Shown here: piece after piece, positions 1 through 11,118 of the stretch | Layout of the letters: each line of letters starts with the position of its first letter | Position numbering within the stretch: the first letter of the stretch is position 1 | Source: Arion vulgaris | Taxonomy: Eukaryota; Mollusca; Gastropoda; Stylommatophora; Arionidae | Direction: 5' to 3' | Assembly (NCBI GenBank): GCA_020796225.1 | Contig: CM036755.1 | Span: 59,532,652-59,596,651, forward strand | Length of the DNA stretch: 64,000 nucleotides | Program-made: the position numbers and the translations under genes | Notes under the pieces: model-generated | The model's database searches: none | Seen by the model: the letters and a program-made list of their open reading frames with translations, nothing else | Told to the model about the DNA's origin: nothing

Positions 1-769
1 TTTCTCGGACAGGATTAGTTAGTAAAGGCAGATCAGATGACTTCTCTTTCGGATTTCCTGCCTGTAGTGAGGTCGTTCCGTACTCATGTTATGATAACCA
101 CTCTTTAATGATCTGTTAGTGCCGTAAATTTGGGTTTGGATTAACGCCAAAGAGTATTAGCTTACTTTGCGCTGACTAGGTGAGGTCGCCCCGGTTTAGG
201 AGCATTCTCGACCCTTCTAGGGCTAGTCACAGGAATAGTCGACTTTCTTGTATTCATTGCTCTTTTACCATCATTTTTCGCCGTATATTTGGGCATTATG
301 ATCTGCGCCAAAGAGTATGTCTACAATATGCGATCTTTCTGACTATATGAGGTCGTTCCGGGTTGGAGAAATTCTTAGTCATTGGAGACGAATGTGCTGT
401 GTTAAACAAACGATCATATGTTGGCAGTATGCTCAGCCTGTATACGATCTGAGCCATGGTGTTTGGACGTCATATTACTCTGTGTAGGAGGATCGGCGTT
501 CGAAAAGTATTGCCCTTAGCCAATGTTTGGGTTTGTATCAGTCAATCCTTTGCATTATCGGCCTTACTTTTCTATCCACGTTGAGTTTGTTCCTAAGCAG
601 GAGTATTCTCAGCCGTTTTGGGGCTCGTGTCGGCAATAGACAATTTGCAAGTGTTTACTCTGCATTTTCCCTGTCTCCTAGTAACATTAGACTGGGATTG
701 CGCACATATGTTCTAGAAGGTCGTTTCAATTGGCGCTAGCAACGCAACTGAAATTTTGCGCTCGCCATC
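1..769. other. No gene seen; diverged repeat-like DNA
   Basis: I see no convincing coding region here. The stretch holds loosely repeated blocks: a segment ending in tgaggtcgttccg recurs near 68 and 348, with a variant near 181. The phrase gcgccaaagagtat / acgccaaagagtat also recurs, near 147 and 305. This looks like an old, diverged tandem or dispersed repeat. A 70-codon open frame at 527-739 has no recognisable feature. Confidence 0.5.
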
Positions 770-1015
770 ATCACCCACCTCAGTTCTTCAGGGGACGTTA
801 GTTGTTAATGCAACAGTACTCTGCCCGGTTGTCCCAGGGAGGACACTTTTGTTAAGCACTAAAACACAGATTTAGGATTTAAGCTTGGCCAAACTTACCC
901 ACCTCAGATCTTCCTAATAGTTATTTATGCAACAGTCTCCTGCCCGGTTGTCCCAGGGAGGGCAGTTTTGTTAGGCAATAAAACACAACTTTAGGATTTG
1001 CGCTCTGCTAACTTT
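770..1015. repeat. Direct repeat, two diverged units of about 118 bp
   Basis: Two consecutive units both contain acccacctcag, a 'tgcaacagt' block, tgcccggttgtcccagggag and 'aaaacaca..tttaggattt'. One lies at about 774-893 and the other at about 896-1012. They differ by scattered substitutions and small indels. The function is unknown. Confidence 0.75.
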
Positions 1016-1149
1016 ACCCTATAGGTTTATCTGCGCTTGACCCCTTGTACAGAGTTTACCGCAATCTTCCCATATGTCTGCACGGTGCATTGCAGTGTTT
1101 TTCGTAGACACTTGCCGAGACCTTTTATTGAGACCGGAGATTTAGACAC

Positions 1150-1400
1150 GCGGTGAGAATGTCAGACCTACCATCACGAGGGTTTCCAAAACTTACTGCT
1201 GGAAGAGGTCAGCACAAACAAGAAAGCAGAAATCAGAGGAATTATATCCTACAGAACTGCCCCCAGTATGCAGACTTGAGAGGAAAGAGGTGTTACACCA
1301 GTGTCCAAGACAAACTGTATGACGTGGCTGATAATCTGAGGCAGACGGCTGCCTTTATTAGAGAATCCGAAATCACAATCTAGTGAGAACGCAGAAGAAG
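1150..1400 (+). pseudogene. LINE C-terminal fragment (RNase H-type non-LTR element)
   Basis: The 76-codon frame carries a cysteine-bearing segment, LQNCPQYADLRGKRC, and ends in a block reading TAAFIRESEITI. This resembles the tail after the RNase H domain of I/Jockey-like non-LTR retrotransposons, where a Cys-rich 'H..L..CP.Y...R' segment is followed by a '..T..FI..T.I' end. Only this tail is present. The assignment is by motif resemblance and the fragment is surely non-functional. Confidence 0.45.
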
Positions 1401-1590
1401 AAGTTTTATTTTATAATATATTTTAGTTTTCCGATTATTGAGTTTTCCTAACTTCATTTATTTGTTGCACTATTTAGCAGCTAGTGTCATGAAAACTGAT
1501 GAAATATAATATAAATAATGGCCACCGTTAACATAAACTAGCACAGTCGAGAAATCAAAACTTAAATTTAAGGTGTAGGGGAAATTAACG

Positions 1591-1960
1591 CACCGATAGG
1601 CTTGCAGATATGGCTGCTGTAAATGAACGCACCGATAGGCTTGCAGGTATGGCTGCTGTAACAAGCGAGCGAGCAATAGACCAGGCTGATATTATTAAAT
1701 TTATAAGGCAGGGAGGCGTGTACATGATTCAAGTAATAGTGGTAAATCTACAAAACAAACCCGACTTTCAAGTCAAGTGTAGTGTAGCTAGACAAGAACA
1801 CTATGCTGGTAGACAAAGAAAAATAGTAAACCAACAAAGAACCGGTGTCGTTAGTAGCCACACGCTGAGAGATATACTAAGGAGGAGATTAGAACATTTA
1901 TGGACTAATTGATTGGACCTGCATTGGTGATAATCTGATGACTAAACTAAACTAAACAAT
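1591..1960 (+). pseudogene. RNase H-type LINE 3' fragment
   Basis: The translation contains NERTDRLAGMAAV followed by DQADIIKFIRQG. This matches the end of the RNase H domain in non-LTR elements ('GNERADRLA...') and closely parallels the better-preserved copy at 16240-16737 (NERTDSLANNAPS..DRADIIDAVR). A tandem duplication of about 39 bp (cgcaccgataggcttgcag at 1591 and 1629) interrupts it. The sequence ends in a short (actaa)n tail at about 1942-1957, as expected for the 3' end of a LINE. RT and endonuclease parts are absent, so it is 5'-truncated. Confidence 0.6.
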
Positions 1961-2462
1961 GTTACTAAATGACTGTAGTCGATAATAATATAAGTTTATG
2001 TTATATTTATACAAAATACAAGACAACTAGATTCAACTTCACCACCCACTTTCGACTAATTGTAGACAGATACTTGAAACACAAAGGACTTTCTGTGAAT
2101 TTAAGAGCGTCCACTTCTACATCCAAGGGAGAAAAACAGAAAAATACCCAGTATTATTGTAACCTGGTTTATGTTGTTCATTCTGTCATGACAAATGTTT
2201 CGTCTCTTCATGTTTAGTTTTATTTTTTCCCGCATCTTATCCTCATTCGTATAATCATTCGTAATCATTCATATCATCATTCCCTTAGGGAAAGCTCACC
2301 CTAGTAAATCAAAGCTGGCTGAAAACGAACACCCCACCGAAGGATAAGCAACTGAGCTCCAATAGGTGCTGAAGGCTGGTGCACGTACATCACGTTCTGA
2401 TGTTTGGCTGTTTATATATCACAATGAGAATGATTAAAACAGGCCTAGAACGATCGAAGAAG

Positions 2463-2604
2463 AAGAAGAATATCATCATTCGTATCATCATTCGTATCAT
2501 CATACATATCATCATACATAACATCATTCGTATTATCATTCGTATCATCATACATAACATCATTCGTATAATCATTTGTATCATCATTCGTGTCATCATA
2601 CCAT
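2463..2604. repeat. Imperfect (atcatcattcgt)n microsatellite
   Basis: Repeats of atcatcattcgt with cat/aca variants run for about 140 bp, and a related short run lies at 2240-2282. Open frames on both strands here (poly-Ile/Arg on plus, poly-Met/Arg on minus) are products of the repeat. Confidence 0.85.
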
Positions 2605-2689
2605 AATCACCCCTTTAAAATGCTGTAATGTCCACCATCTCATCTTCGTCATGTCACGGACAAAGTCACCTTAATGTTACATCATCATC

Positions 2690-3545
2690 ATCAAGGTGCG
2701 TATCCTTTATAGGACGTTGCTCTCTTTGCAGCACATCTGACAGACATTCACTCTGTCTCTTGCCAGTTCACCCACTTCGTCAATGGTCATGTTCATGGTT
2801 TCTTTAATATCTTGTAGACATCTTCTTCTTGATCTGCCTCTGCGTCCTGGGACCCTGACCTCTAGTATTGTTCTTTACAGGCCATCGTGACGCTTGATGT
2901 GACCAAAGTATGCAATTTTTCTGTATAGTATGTTGTTTATCAGCCAATTCTCTTTAACATTTAGTTCTTTCAGGACATCAGTGTTCTTTCTTTTTCTGTC
3001 CATGGTATTCGTAGAATCTTTCTGTAGCATTTAGTTTCGGAGGACTGGATTTTCGTTCTTAATTTGTGTGTTATAGTCCATGAGTCACAACCATAAGTAG
3101 CCACTGGGAAAATGCATGCTCTCAATATTTTTAATTTTAGTATTTTGCTGGTGCTTTGCCACATGTTCTTCATTGTGTTTAACTTATTGATTGCTATTGT
3201 CAATCTTCTTGTGATCTCTTTGGAGAAGTCACCGTTATTGTTAATTATTAAGCCCAGATATTCGTAGCTCTCTATACATTGGAGTTTTTCATTGTTTACT
3301 TGGATGTTAAGTGAGCCTTTTGCTTTGTCATTTGACATGCTTTTTGTTTTTTGTGTATTCAAATATAGATGTTTGTCTTCACTATGTTTCTTGGTCATCA
3401 TGATTAGGTTTTCCAAACCTTCTTTGCTGGTGGATAATAATACTGTATCGTCTGCGTATCTAAGCTCTGGTATGCATTTGCCGCCTATAGTGAGAGGTCG
3501 TAATTCACATAGTTGGCATCGCCTTAATTTTACACATGTCTGTAA
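2690..3545 (-). pseudogene. 5'-truncated LINE (RTE-like): RT C-terminal half and 3' tail
   Basis: On the minus strand the frame carries the RT catalytic box as LRYADDTVLLSTS, then NTQKTKSMS, a 'YLGLIINNNGDFSKEI' segment, 'ATYGCDSWTI' and 'CYRKILRIPWTEK'. This is the standard order of the RT palm/thumb and C-terminal region in RTE/CR1-class LINEs. Coding continues in another frame at about 2960-2760, where the final domain reads 'RGRSRRRCLQDIKETMNMTIDEVGELARDR'-like. The 3' end at about 2690 is a (gat)n tail, typical of RTE elements. Homology starts just upstream of the YADD box, so the endonuclease and most RT fingers are missing. The frameshift near 2970 confirms it is dead. Confidence 0.8.
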
Positions 3546-4041
3546 TTGAATTAAAATTATGTAATTTATAATGCACAAAAAATGCACTCTACTTTTAGGA
3601 AAAAAGGAAAATAGAGTGCTACTACGTGTCACATTTGTTCATTATTATATAATGTCTGTTTTGTGTACAGTTCCAATGTATGTTGAAATGTGTCATATTT
3701 TGATATATTGGTACCAAATATTTCCAAGAGCATGGTGTGATAGTCAGGACAAAGAACCAGACTATATTGTTTCTTCTCCCTCCACTATTCCCCCAACTAA
3801 ATAATGTCCGAGCCGAGGAGAGAAAACTAGTCTCGCCTCTAGACGGGTGACAGAATACGGCCGCTACGGTGTGTTTACTTGACTCCAGCTTTTGTTGTTA
3901 CTGTACGTCGGGCTGAGAAAGTGTTGACGGGAGTCTGTCCGTGGACTAGCGTTTTGAAAATACAATTGTCATGCTGTTTTTTCTTGTTACTATATTTCTG
4001 TCAAAATATATTTTAAATTTATGTATCATCATTATCATCAT
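3546..4041. other. Intergenic; nothing recognised
   Basis: No convincing frame or repeat was seen. The segment at 3800-3960 is richer in G+C than its surroundings (cgaggaga, acggccgctacgg) but shows no motif I can name. Confidence 0.4.
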
Positions 4042-4283
4042 CGAGAGCCGCGGTAGCGTAGTTGTTAGTGAACTCGCATCTCAAGGATGGTGGTCTGGGT
4101 TCAACTCCCGCAGTGGGCGTAGAATTTTTCCCGACCGCAAAAGCTCACAGATCGACCCAGCCTCAACTGGGTACCAGACAGGCTCTTGGAAAGTAAAGGC
4201 GACGGTCAATGAAAATACAGGCCTAACACTGTATTGCCCTATGTACCACGAGGTATGAAAGGGTTCCTTTACTTATACTTATG
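4042..4283 (+). mobile_element. tRNA-derived SINE, family A, copy 1
   Basis: The head contains an RNA polymerase III A box (tagcgtagttg, 4055) and B box (ggttcaactcc, 4099) at tRNA-like spacing. A body follows that is shared with the copy at 39241-39521: cagtgggcg, gaatttttcccgaccgc, a 'ggtaccagac' block, aaagtaaaggc, and an ending in ctgtattgccctatgtacc then accacgaggtatgaaag. The shared body defines a SINE family of about 240-280 bp. This copy lacks a roughly 40-bp piece present in copy 2, between aaagtaaaggc and gacggtcaatga. Confidence 0.8.
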
Positions 4284-4847
4284 ATCATCATCATCTTCAT
4301 TTGTAAACATCATAACGACCACCATCTCATATTTTTTATTTCACAGGCATAGTCACATCAGTTCACAAATGTTTGTAACACATGAAATTATTGACATTAT
4401 TATGTACAAATTAAAATAAACACCTCAATTATGAAAAATAAAAATGTATTTGAAATTATAGTGTTTACTTCAATGCGACAATAGATGGGAGAATTCATGG
4501 AGCCAATAGGCAACTAAATACATTTAAACAAATTCCGATGAGCTTGTGTGTAAAAGAATAATGGATGCTCAAAATATTACTCTCTGTTGTAGCTGGGCTC
4601 ACACCGTTGTGGCGCTCCCTGGTAAGTACCCAATGTTAATAACAAAAAGAAAAGTTTGATCGACAATGACTTAAAATGATATTTATGAAATGTGGAAAAT
4701 GTGTATGAATTTTGTTTACATTTATTTTTAGTAAATTTGCCCAGACAGAATCTTTCCAGCCTACTGTTATCGACTTTGATCTTCCAAGCGTTACCTCGCA
4801 TACAGAGAGGAAAATGTATTTCTTGCAAAGTTTACCATTTCTTGTCT
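4284..4847. other. Intergenic; nothing recognised
   Basis: AT-rich DNA with short catcat runs directly after the SINE. Small open frames on both strands (4577-4828 and 4692-4880) overlap each other and show no family features. Confidence 0.4.
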
Positions 4848-4848
4848 A

Positions 4849-7027
4849 TAGTATGTCCATTAATTCGTGAGCACGTATGAAATTGATTTTCTCGAACACT
4901 ACCTGTTGGATCTCAGTGATTTTTTGCATGCAGCCTTAGAATATCCATGATGCTAAAATAAAGCTAACCAGTAGTCCATAGATGCTACGGATTTTGCACA
5001 TCGGCAATTCCTTTGATCTTTTATGACAATTGCAAATACGGGGCTCAAATTTTAGATTTTACAGTAATCCCTAGAATTTGTCCATGTCAATTCTATTCAT
5101 AGGTGTATCTCCATATTAACTTGATAGGTCAAGTAATTAAGTGTGTTGCCCTTTATGTGCAATCGTGAACTTGGATACAATATGCAACAGTTAGTCCTCC
5201 CTTCGGTCACCATTAGACCCCAGGGTGTCTTAACTCACCACAAATTGTATGATGGTAGACGCATTTGGATATGGAAATGTATACGTTGCTATTTCTCAGT
5301 CTGTAATCAAAATATGATTTGTATCATCCCGAATCTGACGATTCCATGAGGTTGATAATTGTTACTGGCTGGACAAATTGTAATCTATCTCGGTGCCAGT
5401 ACTCGTCTTCCTCTCGGAGCACATGTTCAACACACTTCTTCCAGAACTGCATGTCTATCATTGAGAAGGACTCACGTGTCAGAACTTCAATATCACACAT
5501 TTTAAACGTCCTGTTCTGTTCGGCAACTTGCCCTTTTACTTTAGCCCAGACAAGCTCTATCGGATTGAGGTGAGCATGATATGGAGGTAGTCGCAAAGAC
5601 GTGTGGCCGTATTCCGCAATGATTTTGTCAATATGAAACACCTTTGTCTTATTTGTCATCCTCACCAGGTGCAACAACTCGGGTTTCAAATATGTATCAT
5701 CGAAGCTGACATTTTCCTTAGCAAGCCAAGTCCTAATTTGATCTTTTGTATTTGATGCAGTTGGTACTTTGTCTTCCGCTGATACTGCGTTGTGATAGGA
5801 TGCATTATCCATTACCAAGCATGATGGTCTGTTTAGAATTGGATGTAGATCTTTCTCCATCCAGTGCCTGAAAATATGTCCATTCATTTCTGTGTGGTAG
5901 TCCCTACCGTCGGTACTTTTGATTGGAAAATAAGTCCAGCGTCATGGACAAGACCTTCTTCACTGCTTCCTGCATGTGTTAGTATAATACGCTGGCCTTT
6001 GCTGCTTGGTATTTTTCTTTTCTGTTCACCGTCTACTGATTGCCATTCTTTAGCATTGGTGTGGTGAGCATTGACCCAGGATTCGTCCAAATATACAATA
6101 TCATAGCCTTGCCTCCGCCACTCACGGATCTGCCTCAGGTATTTACTTCGGGCAGCAATTAAATGTGGCTTTTCACAAATCATATTCCTGCCGCCTATAG
6201 TTTTTCTGAAGGTGAAGCGGCGGCTCTTACAATTTTCCATAGAGCACTTTTAGAAATGTCTATGCTGCAATCTGATTGCAGTTTTAATTTCAGTTTCCTG
6301 AGAGTAACAAGTTGATTTGTCGCAAACATTTTCAAGAGCTCTCGTCTCATGACATCTATGTCAAAGTCGTCAATTGTTCTTTTCCTTCCTTGCTTGACAT
6401 TACTGCACTTTGTGTCCTGTTTAATCCATCGGGAAAAGGATTCTCTATTCAGACCAAGCGCCAGTTGCGTTCGTTTCTCAGGGTTATGAATATCGCAATA
6501 TAGATGACCTCTCTTTAGATTCCCTACGGAAGTGTTGGTATAGTAAAACTGTAACCTTCTGCATTGTTATAAATGTGCACTTCAGACTCATTATGAATGT
6601 GATATCAATGTCAGTTTTGATAAGCCAACAAATATGATACAATAGCTTCATACAAATAGCGAGATACACCTATAACTATACAACGCTATCCCAATTATAA
6701 CGTCATATGCTTTCCGCTTTCAAAGTCGACTGGGTTAGGTGCACGGGAATTCGTGAAATTGTTGTTTACTCACGATATTTCCATGTTACCATAATGTATT
6801 TTTAGAACAACGCGTCTGTGTACCGTAGATCTGTTACTTTTGTGTACAATCCGGTGAGGTTGATTTTAATATAACCTGAAGAAGAAATATTTCAAACTAC
6901 ATCAAATTTTCTTGGAAAAAATATTTCTCTAGCGTCATGGATATTCTATGGCTGCTTGCAAAACATCAATGAGATTTAACAGGTAGTTTTCGAGAAAATC
7001 AATTTCAAATGTGCTCACGACAGACTA
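4849..7027 (-). mobile_element. IS630/Tc1/mariner-type DNA transposon, copy A (about 2.18 kb)
   Basis: The ends are inverted repeats. The left end (tagtatgtccattaattcg, 4849) is mirrored at the right end (...gtgctcacga then cagacta, 7021-7027). Subterminal symmetry extends about 110 bp inward (actacctgttggatctcag at the left, its complement at the right near 6975). TA dinucleotides flank both ends, as expected for this superfamily. Two further copies, at 22749-28993 and 49755-51941, define the element. In this copy the right terminal repeat has lost about 8 bp (aattaatg). The transposase is on the minus strand and frameshifted. Confidence 0.9.
5324..6640 (-). pseudogene. DD83E transposase, copy A (frameshifted)
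   Basis: This would catalyse cut-and-paste transposition. Read from 6640 downward, an N-terminal helix-turn-helix-like region (QLVTLRKLKLKLQSDCSIDIS in sister copies) is followed by the catalytic core. The first Asp is in YLDESW, the second in VMDNASYHN, and the Glu in LNPIELVWAKVKG. By my count 83 residues separate the second Asp from the Glu, far more than the 34 of classical Tc1/mariner and close to the DD82E group I recall as 'Sailor'. Frame breaks lie near 6515 (extra t in the ctcttt run) and near 5910 (between SKVPTVG and the H..EMNGHIFRHW segment). The C-terminal 187 codons (5887-5324) are open and hold the second Asp and the Glu. It is a recently inactivated copy. Confidence 0.85.
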
Positions 7028-7159
7028 TACCTCTTTTGTCTGTAGACAAGTTTCAGGAAGGGTTAAAGGTTATTCATGTGACTAACTACTTTTTATTCGA
7101 TCGCTTATGTTGACTATGTTGTTTATGAATTATCCTAATATGTCCGTTATATGTATCTT

Positions 7160-8738
7160 ATTTTTGCGATGAAGATTGGTTCGTCTCAATGTTGTAGTTC
7201 TAGTATGAAGTCTGGTTGATCTCAATGTTGTAGTTCTAGTATGAAGACTGGTTGATCTCAATGTTGTAGTTCTAGTATGAAGACTGGTTCGTCTCAATGT
7301 TGTAGTTCTAGTATGAAGACTGGTTCGTCTCAATGTTGCAGTTCTAGTATGAAGACTGGTTCGTCTCAATGTTGTAGTTCTAGTATGTAGACTGGCTCGT
7401 CTCAATGTTGTAGTTCTAGTATGAAGACTGGTTCGTCTCAATGTTGTAGTTCTAGTATGAAGACTGGTTCGTCTCAATGTTGTAGTTCTAGTATGAAGAC
7501 TGGTTCGTCTCAATGTTGTAGTTCTAGTATGAAGACTGGTTCGTCTCAATGTTGCAGTTCTAGTATGAAGACTGGTTCGTCTCAATGTTGTAGTTCTAGT
7601 ATGTAGACTGGCTCGTCTCAATGTTGTAGTTCTAGTATGAAGACTGGTTCGTCTCAATGTTGTAGTTCTAGTATGAAGACTGGTTCGTCTCAATGTTGTA
7701 GTTCTAGTATGAAGACTGGTTCGTCTCAATGTTGTAGTTCTAGTATGAAGACTGGTTCGTCTCAATGTTGTAGTTCTAGTATGAAGACTGGTTCGTCTCA
7801 ATGTTGTAGTTCTAGTATGAAAACTGGTTCGTTCCAATGTTGTAGTTCTAGTATGAAGACTGGTTCGTCTCAATGTTGTAGTTCTAGTATGAAGACTGGT
7901 TCGTCTCAATGTTGTAGTTCTAGTATGAAAACTGGTTCGTTCCAATGTTGTAGTTCTAGTATGAAGACTGGTTCGTCTCAATGTTGTAGTTCTAGTATGA
8001 AGACTGGTTCGTCTCAATGTTGTAGTTCTAGTATGAAAACTGGTTCGTTCCAATGTTGTAGTTCTAGTATGAAGACTGGTTCGTCTCAATGTTGTAGTTC
8101 TAGTATGAAGACTGGTTCGTCTCAATGTCGTAGTTCTAGTATGAAAACTGGTTGATCTCAATGTTGTAGTTCTAGTATGAAGACTGGTTCGTCTCAATGT
8201 TGTAGTTCTAGTATGAAGACTGGTTCGTCTCAATGTTGTAGTTCTAGTATGAAGAATCGTTCGTTCCAATGTTGTAGTTCTAGTATGAAGACTGGTTCGT
8301 CTCAATGTTGTAGTTCTAGTATGTAGACTGGTTCGTCTCAATGTCGTAGTTCTAGTATGAAGAATCGTTCGTTCCAATGTTGTAGTTCTAGTATGAAAAC
8401 TGGTTGATCTCAATGTTGTAGTTCTAGTATGAAAACTGGTTGATCTCAATGTTGTAGTTCTAGTATGAAAACTGGTTGATCTCAATGTTGTAGTTCTAGT
8501 ATGAAAACTGGTTGATCTCAATGTTGTAGTTCTAGTATGAAAACTGGTTGATCTCAATGTTGTAGTTCTAGTATGAAAACTGGTTGATCTCAATGTTGTA
8601 GTTCTAGTATGAAAACTGGTTGATCTCAATGTTGTAGTTCTAGTATGAAAACTGGTTGATCTCAATGTTGTAGTTCTAGTATGAAAACTGGTTGATCTCA
8701 ATGTTGTAGTTCTAGTATGAAAACTGGTTCGTCACTAT
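7160..8738. repeat. 36-bp minisatellite, about 44 units, with higher-order structure
   Basis: The unit begins gaagactggttcgtctcaat and ends gttgtagttctagtat (36 bp). Variants are ordered: a 'ttccaat' variant recurs every third unit (108 bp) at about 7819, 7927 and 8035; a tagtatgtagactggctcg variant recurs 216 bp apart (7384, 7600); and 8390-8720 is a uniform block of about nine 'gaaaactggttgatc' units. Because 36 is a multiple of three, one minus-strand frame stays open for 523 codons (7130-8701) with a 12-residue repeat. I see no start context, domain or composition that argues for a protein. Confidence 0.95.
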
Positions 8739-8817
8739 ATATCTTAGCTCAGAATAAAGACTAAAGTTACGATTTAGGTCTGACGGAAAAGCTAAACCTC
8801 ACAACATCGTTTGTTGA

Positions 8818-9052
8818 GAGATGCGATAGCGTAATGATTAGGGCACTCGATTCGTAGACGAGTGATCCTAGTACAAATCCACAGTGATCCCCTCCCACCC
8901 CAACACCGAACTGGCTCTCTAAACAGGACAATCTTTAATTGGGCGCTAGAAAATATTATGAAGTAAAGGCGGTCGACGGGAAGTCGACCTCATCCCCCAC
9001 CCCATCATGTGATGTAGATTCAAGAAGAAAACAAGCCTAACACCGTGTTACA
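8818..9052 (+). mobile_element. SINE family A-like, diverged copy
   Basis: It starts with an A-box-like gatagcgtaatgattagg. The B box is degenerate (agtacaaatcc). The body shares agtaaaggcggtcgacgg, 'catcatgtgatg' and aagcctaacaccgtgtta with family A copies at 4042 and 39241. It is older and more diverged than those. Confidence 0.6.
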
Positions 9053-9249
9053 TAATAGATCTTGTGGTCAGAAAACAGGTTCGGCATACATGCTCAGTGA
9101 TGTGACTTGGATGATGTGTGGTCTATTTTTTTCACTCAGCTTGACTTTTCTGCGCTTCAACATTACGATTCTCAATTATGTCAGATCCTCTTGTACTGCT
9201 GCAAACGCCACAATTAGCGAATTTGTACATGAGACCTAGCAAGATGTCT

Positions 9250-9525
9250 CTATATCGAAGTATTTTATATACACTTTAAGATTGTCTGTTATATTTTATT
9301 TTTCTGTCCGCCAACCGGTCGTTCGCGCTTGTCAAGCTCGCTATTCATCAGCTGTCGTGCGCTGTGTTTAGCAGATAAATGCTCAACGTAACCGTTCCAT
9401 TTAACATCAACCTTCTGCAACAGAGTGCGGATGCTTGCAACATCTTCTCTCATGAGGACTTTCATATTTGGAATTTCGTCCTGTCGTTTCTTTTTGAGCA
9501 TTTGCTGAGACAAGATGTGAGGAAG
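9250..9525 (-). pseudogene. LINE RT C-terminal fragment
   Basis: The minus-strand translation reads KRQDEIPNMKVLMREDVASI.., then VKWNGYVEHL, then QLMNSELDKRERPVGGQK. This is the known order at the C-terminus of many animal LINE polyproteins ('..D.IPN..VL..A...SI...L.K..LRW.GHV.RM....P.QL...EL..GKR..GG.K'). Only this stretch of about 75 codons survives. Confidence 0.75.
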
Positions 9526-9962
9526 TGGTTTAGTTATCTTGTGTGTCTGTTATACACTGTCCATGTCTCCCTGGTGTACTACCTAGTAGTTTACGAGTGA
9601 CTCCTCAGTCTTTGATGTACCCTCCTAAGTTTGGGTAACGTGTGTATGTTATCACTACACATGGTTAGGTATGAATCTGAGAATGCAGGCACATTTATAT
9701 ATAACAGACACATTTTTATTGTCATTAGAAAACACTTAGAGAATGTTTTTATTACCTCCCTTCTGCAACGCGTGTTATGTTTTACAAACAACATTTATAA
9801 ATTATGCGGTTACATCCCTTTCATTATCTTCTAGATTTCAAGTCATGACATTTTGTAACGGTACTCAACCACACACGGAAAATGTTTGCTAAGATAATAG
9901 AAAAAAGACCAAAACCAATAGTATAAGAGCTACTCTCATACGCTCAGATTGGTTTTAGAAAA
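9526..9962. other. Intergenic; nothing recognised
   Basis: Short overlapping frames on both strands lack any motif. The final 60 bases (aaaacacagaagctgcat) lead into the next minisatellite. Confidence 0.4.
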
Positions 9963-10308
9963 CACAGAAGCTGCATAGTTGCAATATTAACATTAAGACA
10001 AATGACAGAAACAGAAGCTGCATAGTTGCAATATTAACATTAAGACAAATGACAGAAACAGAAGCTGCATAGTTGCAATATTAACATTAAGACAACTATC
10101 AGAAACAGAAGCTGCATAGTTAAAATATTAACATTAAGGCAACTGACAAAAACAGAAGCTGCATAGTTGCAATATTAACATTAAGACAACTGACAAAAAC
10201 AGAAGCTGCACAGTTGAAATATTAACATTAAGACAACTGACAGAATCAGAAGCTGCATAGTTGCAATATTAACATTAAGGCAACTGACAGAAACAGAAAC
10301 TAAACATG
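9963..10308. repeat. 47-bp minisatellite, about 7 units
   Basis: The unit contains cagaagctgcatagttgcaa followed by tattaacattaagacaa and a variable 'atgacag/ctgacag'. Spacing between catagttgc blocks is 47 bp at the left end (9974 to 10021). Confidence 0.9.
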
Positions 10309-10544
10309 ACAAGAACTGCTAATTTGCATTTATAGTTTTTAAAAAAATACTTAGTCAACGAATGGTAATGAATATCATATGACAGAGCTATTCAACTATT
10401 TCTATTTTATTGAGCATCTGATGGTTGTAGAGACCGGTCGGTCATGTGATGATAGCATATACTACTACTAATAATAATATGACAATAATAGTATTAATAT
10501 AGATGAGATGTCGATGCTTCCTCTGGGGGAACATCAAAGGCTGA
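10309..10544. other. Intergenic with short (act)n/(aat)n runs
   Basis: No gene is seen. There is a short tri-nucleotide run at 10460-10480. Confidence 0.4.
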
Positions 10545-11118
10545 TGTTACAGGGCAGAATAATAGTTGTTGTTACAGGGCATAATAATAGTTGTTCTTAC
10601 AGGGCAGAATAATAGTTGTTGTTACAGGGCAGAATAATAGTTGTTGTTACAGGGCAGAATAATAGTTGTTGTTACAGGGCAGAATAATAGTTGTTGTTAC
10701 AGGGCAGAATAATAGTTGTTGTTACAGGGCAGAATAATAGTTGTTGTTACAGGGCAGAATAATAGTTGTTGTTACAGGGCAGAATAATAGTTGTTGTTAC
10801 AGGGCAGAATAATAGTTGTTGTTACAGGGCAGAATAATAGTTGTTGTTACAGGGCAGAATAATAGTTGTTGTTACAGGGCAGACTAATAGTTGTTGTTAC
10901 AGGGCAGAATAATAGTTGTTATTACAGGGCAGAATAATAGTTGTTGTTACAGGGCAGAATAATAGTTGTTGTTACAGGGCAGAATAATAGTTGTTGTTAC
11001 AGGGCAGAATAATAGTTGTTGTTACAGGGCAGAATAATAGTTGTTGTTACAGGGCAGAATAATAGTTGTTGTTACAGGGCAGAATAATAGTTGTTGTTAC
11101 AGGGCAGAATAATAGTTG
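10545..11118. repeat. 25-bp minisatellite, about 23 units
   Basis: The unit is acagggcagaataatagttg plus ttgtt (25 bp). It is highly uniform, with isolated variants (missing g near 10568, 'agactaatag' near 10881, 'attattac' near 10919). The array ends exactly where a minus-strand SINE (family B) ends in its aaatg-rich tail. Confidence 0.95.

Noticed and set aside
2379..2606. Overlapping plus and minus frames rich in Ile/Arg and Met/Arg
   Set aside because: Translation of the (atcatcattcgt)n microsatellite on both strands.
7130..8701. 523-codon minus-strand open frame with a 12-residue Thr/Arg/Leu repeat
   Set aside because: It exists only because the 36-bp unit has no stop in that frame. 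There is no start context, unique domain or non-repeat coding flank.
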